NCBI GenBank assembly: GCA_903910495.1
Contig: CAIVZW010000139.1
Coordinates: 1-15,441, forward strand
DNA length: 15,441 bases
Direction: 5' to 3'
DNA from: an uncultured beta proteobacterium
GTDB taxonomy: Bacteria; Pseudomonadota; Gammaproteobacteria; Burkholderiales; Rhodocyclaceae
Position numbers and translations under genes: made by a program
Notes under the pieces: generated by a model
The model's database searches: none
Told to the model about the DNA's origin: nothing
What the model saw: only the letters and a program-made list of their open reading frames with translations
Shown: positions 14,582-15,441 of the stretch, in pieces
Position numbering within the stretch: position 1 is the first letter of the stretch
Layout: each line of letters begins with the position of its first letter

Positions 14582-15441
14582 TCACTGTGCCAATCCCAGC
14601 CCACGGGCTGCGGATTGCACATCTTTCAGGCCAGAGCCTGTGATCAGTAAAACGCAGGTTTCCTCGGCAGGAATGGATTTCCGTACCTTGAGCCAGGCCG
14701 AAAACACGGCGCTCGAAGAGGGTTCGGCAAAAAGCCCCGAACTGGAAGCAAGCACTCTCTGGGCCGAAAGGATTTCGGCGTCCGAAACGGTGACCGTCCT
14801 GCCCGCGTATTTCCTGAGCTTGGACAAGGCGTGCATTCCGTTTCGCGGCACGTCTACAGAAATCGAATCAGCTATCGTATCTGAAGGCACCGGGTCAGCA
14901 AAGGCATCGCTTCCGGAACCAGTGGAAACGAAAGCGCGCGCGATAGCACTTGATCCCTCGGCCTGGCAAGCCCAGAGGGTTGGCATTCGGGTGATTCTGC
15001 CCAGCTTGATCAGGTTCTCGAACCCCCGATATACGCCCGCAAGAATGACGCCGTCCCCCACCGGGACAAATACATGGTCGGCAGCACCCGATCCGGCCTT
15101 GATCAAGTCTTCAACTATTTCGAAAGCTACGGTTTTCTTGCCTTCGATGGTCAGGGGGTTATAAGCCGTATTGCGCGAGAGAGAGCCTGTCCTGTCCGAA
15201 TACTCGAGTGAAAGGTCAAAGGCCTTGTCGTAGGTTCCGTTCACCGTGACGAGTTCTGCGCCGTACTGGAGAACCTGGATGCGTTTGGCGAGCGGGGCCT
15301 TTTCGGGAAGGAATACCTTGATGCGAATACCCGCCGCCGCGCCAACAGCGGCCATGCTCGATGCGGCATTGCCGGTAGACGCGAGCACGATCTCCTTGAC
15401 GCCAAACTGTCTGGCAAAGGCCGCGACGAGAAACGACGCCC
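14582..15441 (-). CDS. Threonine synthase-like PLP enzyme, 5' end outside the window
   Basis: The C-terminal 286 or so residues of a fold-type II PLP enzyme; the frame stays open to 15441, so the start and the PLP lysine lie outside. Visible: the substrate loop LASTGNAASSMAAVGAAAG (a threonine synthase-style STGN motif), IKVFLPEKAPLAKRIQVLQY, the PLP phosphate-binding GDGVILAGVYRGFENL, and near the end LFAEPSSSAVFSAWLKV and LLITGSGLKD, as in threonine synthases and threonine/diaminopropionate lyases. Threonine synthase makes L-threonine from O-phosphohomoserine; here the neighbours (another PLP enzyme 19 nt downstream, then a serine dehydratase) point as much to amino-acid degradation as to synthesis. 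The ATG-like start near 15388 is really an internal GTG and was not used. Confidence 0.82.
   Translation of the reverse strand, partial: ASFLVAAFARQFGVKEIVLASTGNAASSMAAVGAAAGIRIKVFLPEKAPLAKRIQVLQYGAELVTVNGTYDKAFDLSLEYSDRTGSLSRNTAYNPLTIEGKKTVAFEIVEDLIKAGSGAADHVFVPVGDGVILAGVYRGFENLIKLGRITRMPTLWACQAEGSSAIARAFVSTGSGSDAFADPVPSDTIADSISVDVPRNGMHALSKLRKYAGRTVTVSDAEILSAQRVLASSSGLFAEPSSSAVFSAWLKVRKSIPAEETCVLLITGSGLKDVQSAARGLGLAQ

Noticed and set aside
14563..14622. Upstream start at 14622 for the 485-aa PLP enzyme
   Set aside because: It overlaps the end of the threonine synthase-like gene and lacks a ribosome site; AAGGAGA precedes the ATG at 14562.

Overview
The window (15.4 kb) is an accessory metabolic region of a Gram-negative bacterium, most likely a beta-proteobacterium. 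That placement is an inference from the TRAP transporter, the FCD-type GntR regulator, an IS1380-type remnant and an interspersed repeat whose arms match CTGGACCCCGG...CCGGGGTGACG, a style common in proteobacteria. No rRNA, tRNA or CRISPR array was seen.

Layout, left to right. 1-301: the catalytic end of a broken IS1380/IS4-superfamily transposase (minus). 536-1657: an ornithine cyclodeaminase/mu-crystallin family protein (minus). 1987-4711: a two-gene operon (minus) of a MOFRL-type glycerate 2-kinase followed by a divergent enolase paralogue. 4854-5132: what looks like the 3' remnant of an unrecognised plus-strand gene. 5117-5887: a GntR/FCD regulator (minus). 6810-9827: a complete TRAP transporter on the plus strand in the order large membrane subunit, binding protein, small membrane subunit. 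9942-11222: a LarA-like (DUF2088) protein (minus). 11582-11668: a small repeat. 11743-12982: an iron-sulfur L-serine dehydratase gene broken by a 1-nt expansion of a G run. 13105-15441: two adjacent PLP fold-type II enzymes (minus), the upstream one (threonine synthase-like) cut by the window edge.

The most interesting structure is regulatory. The palindrome ATTGTCGACAAT occurs three times, each time in an intergenic region upstream of a different metabolic unit: glycerate kinase/enolase-like (core 4832-4843), TRAP transporter (6537-6548) and LarA-like protein (11466-11477). Two copies share about 28 nt and sit inside the spacer of a TTGCAT-N17-AATAAT/AATACT promoter. This is the kind of site a GntR/FCD regulator binds, and the gntR gene lies between two of them. 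It suggests one dispersed regulon: uptake of a small carboxylate (TRAP), stereo-inversion of a 2-hydroxy acid (LarA-like), phosphorylation (glycerate kinase) and a lyase step (enolase-like), plausibly L/D-glycerate or a close analogue to a PEP-like product. The enolase paralogue keeps the Mg ligands and both catalytic lysines but lacks the usual general-acid glutamate and two active-site histidines, so its reaction may differ from that of housekeeping enolase. The serine dehydratase and the two PLP enzymes form a separate amino-acid block with no visible copy of the operator.
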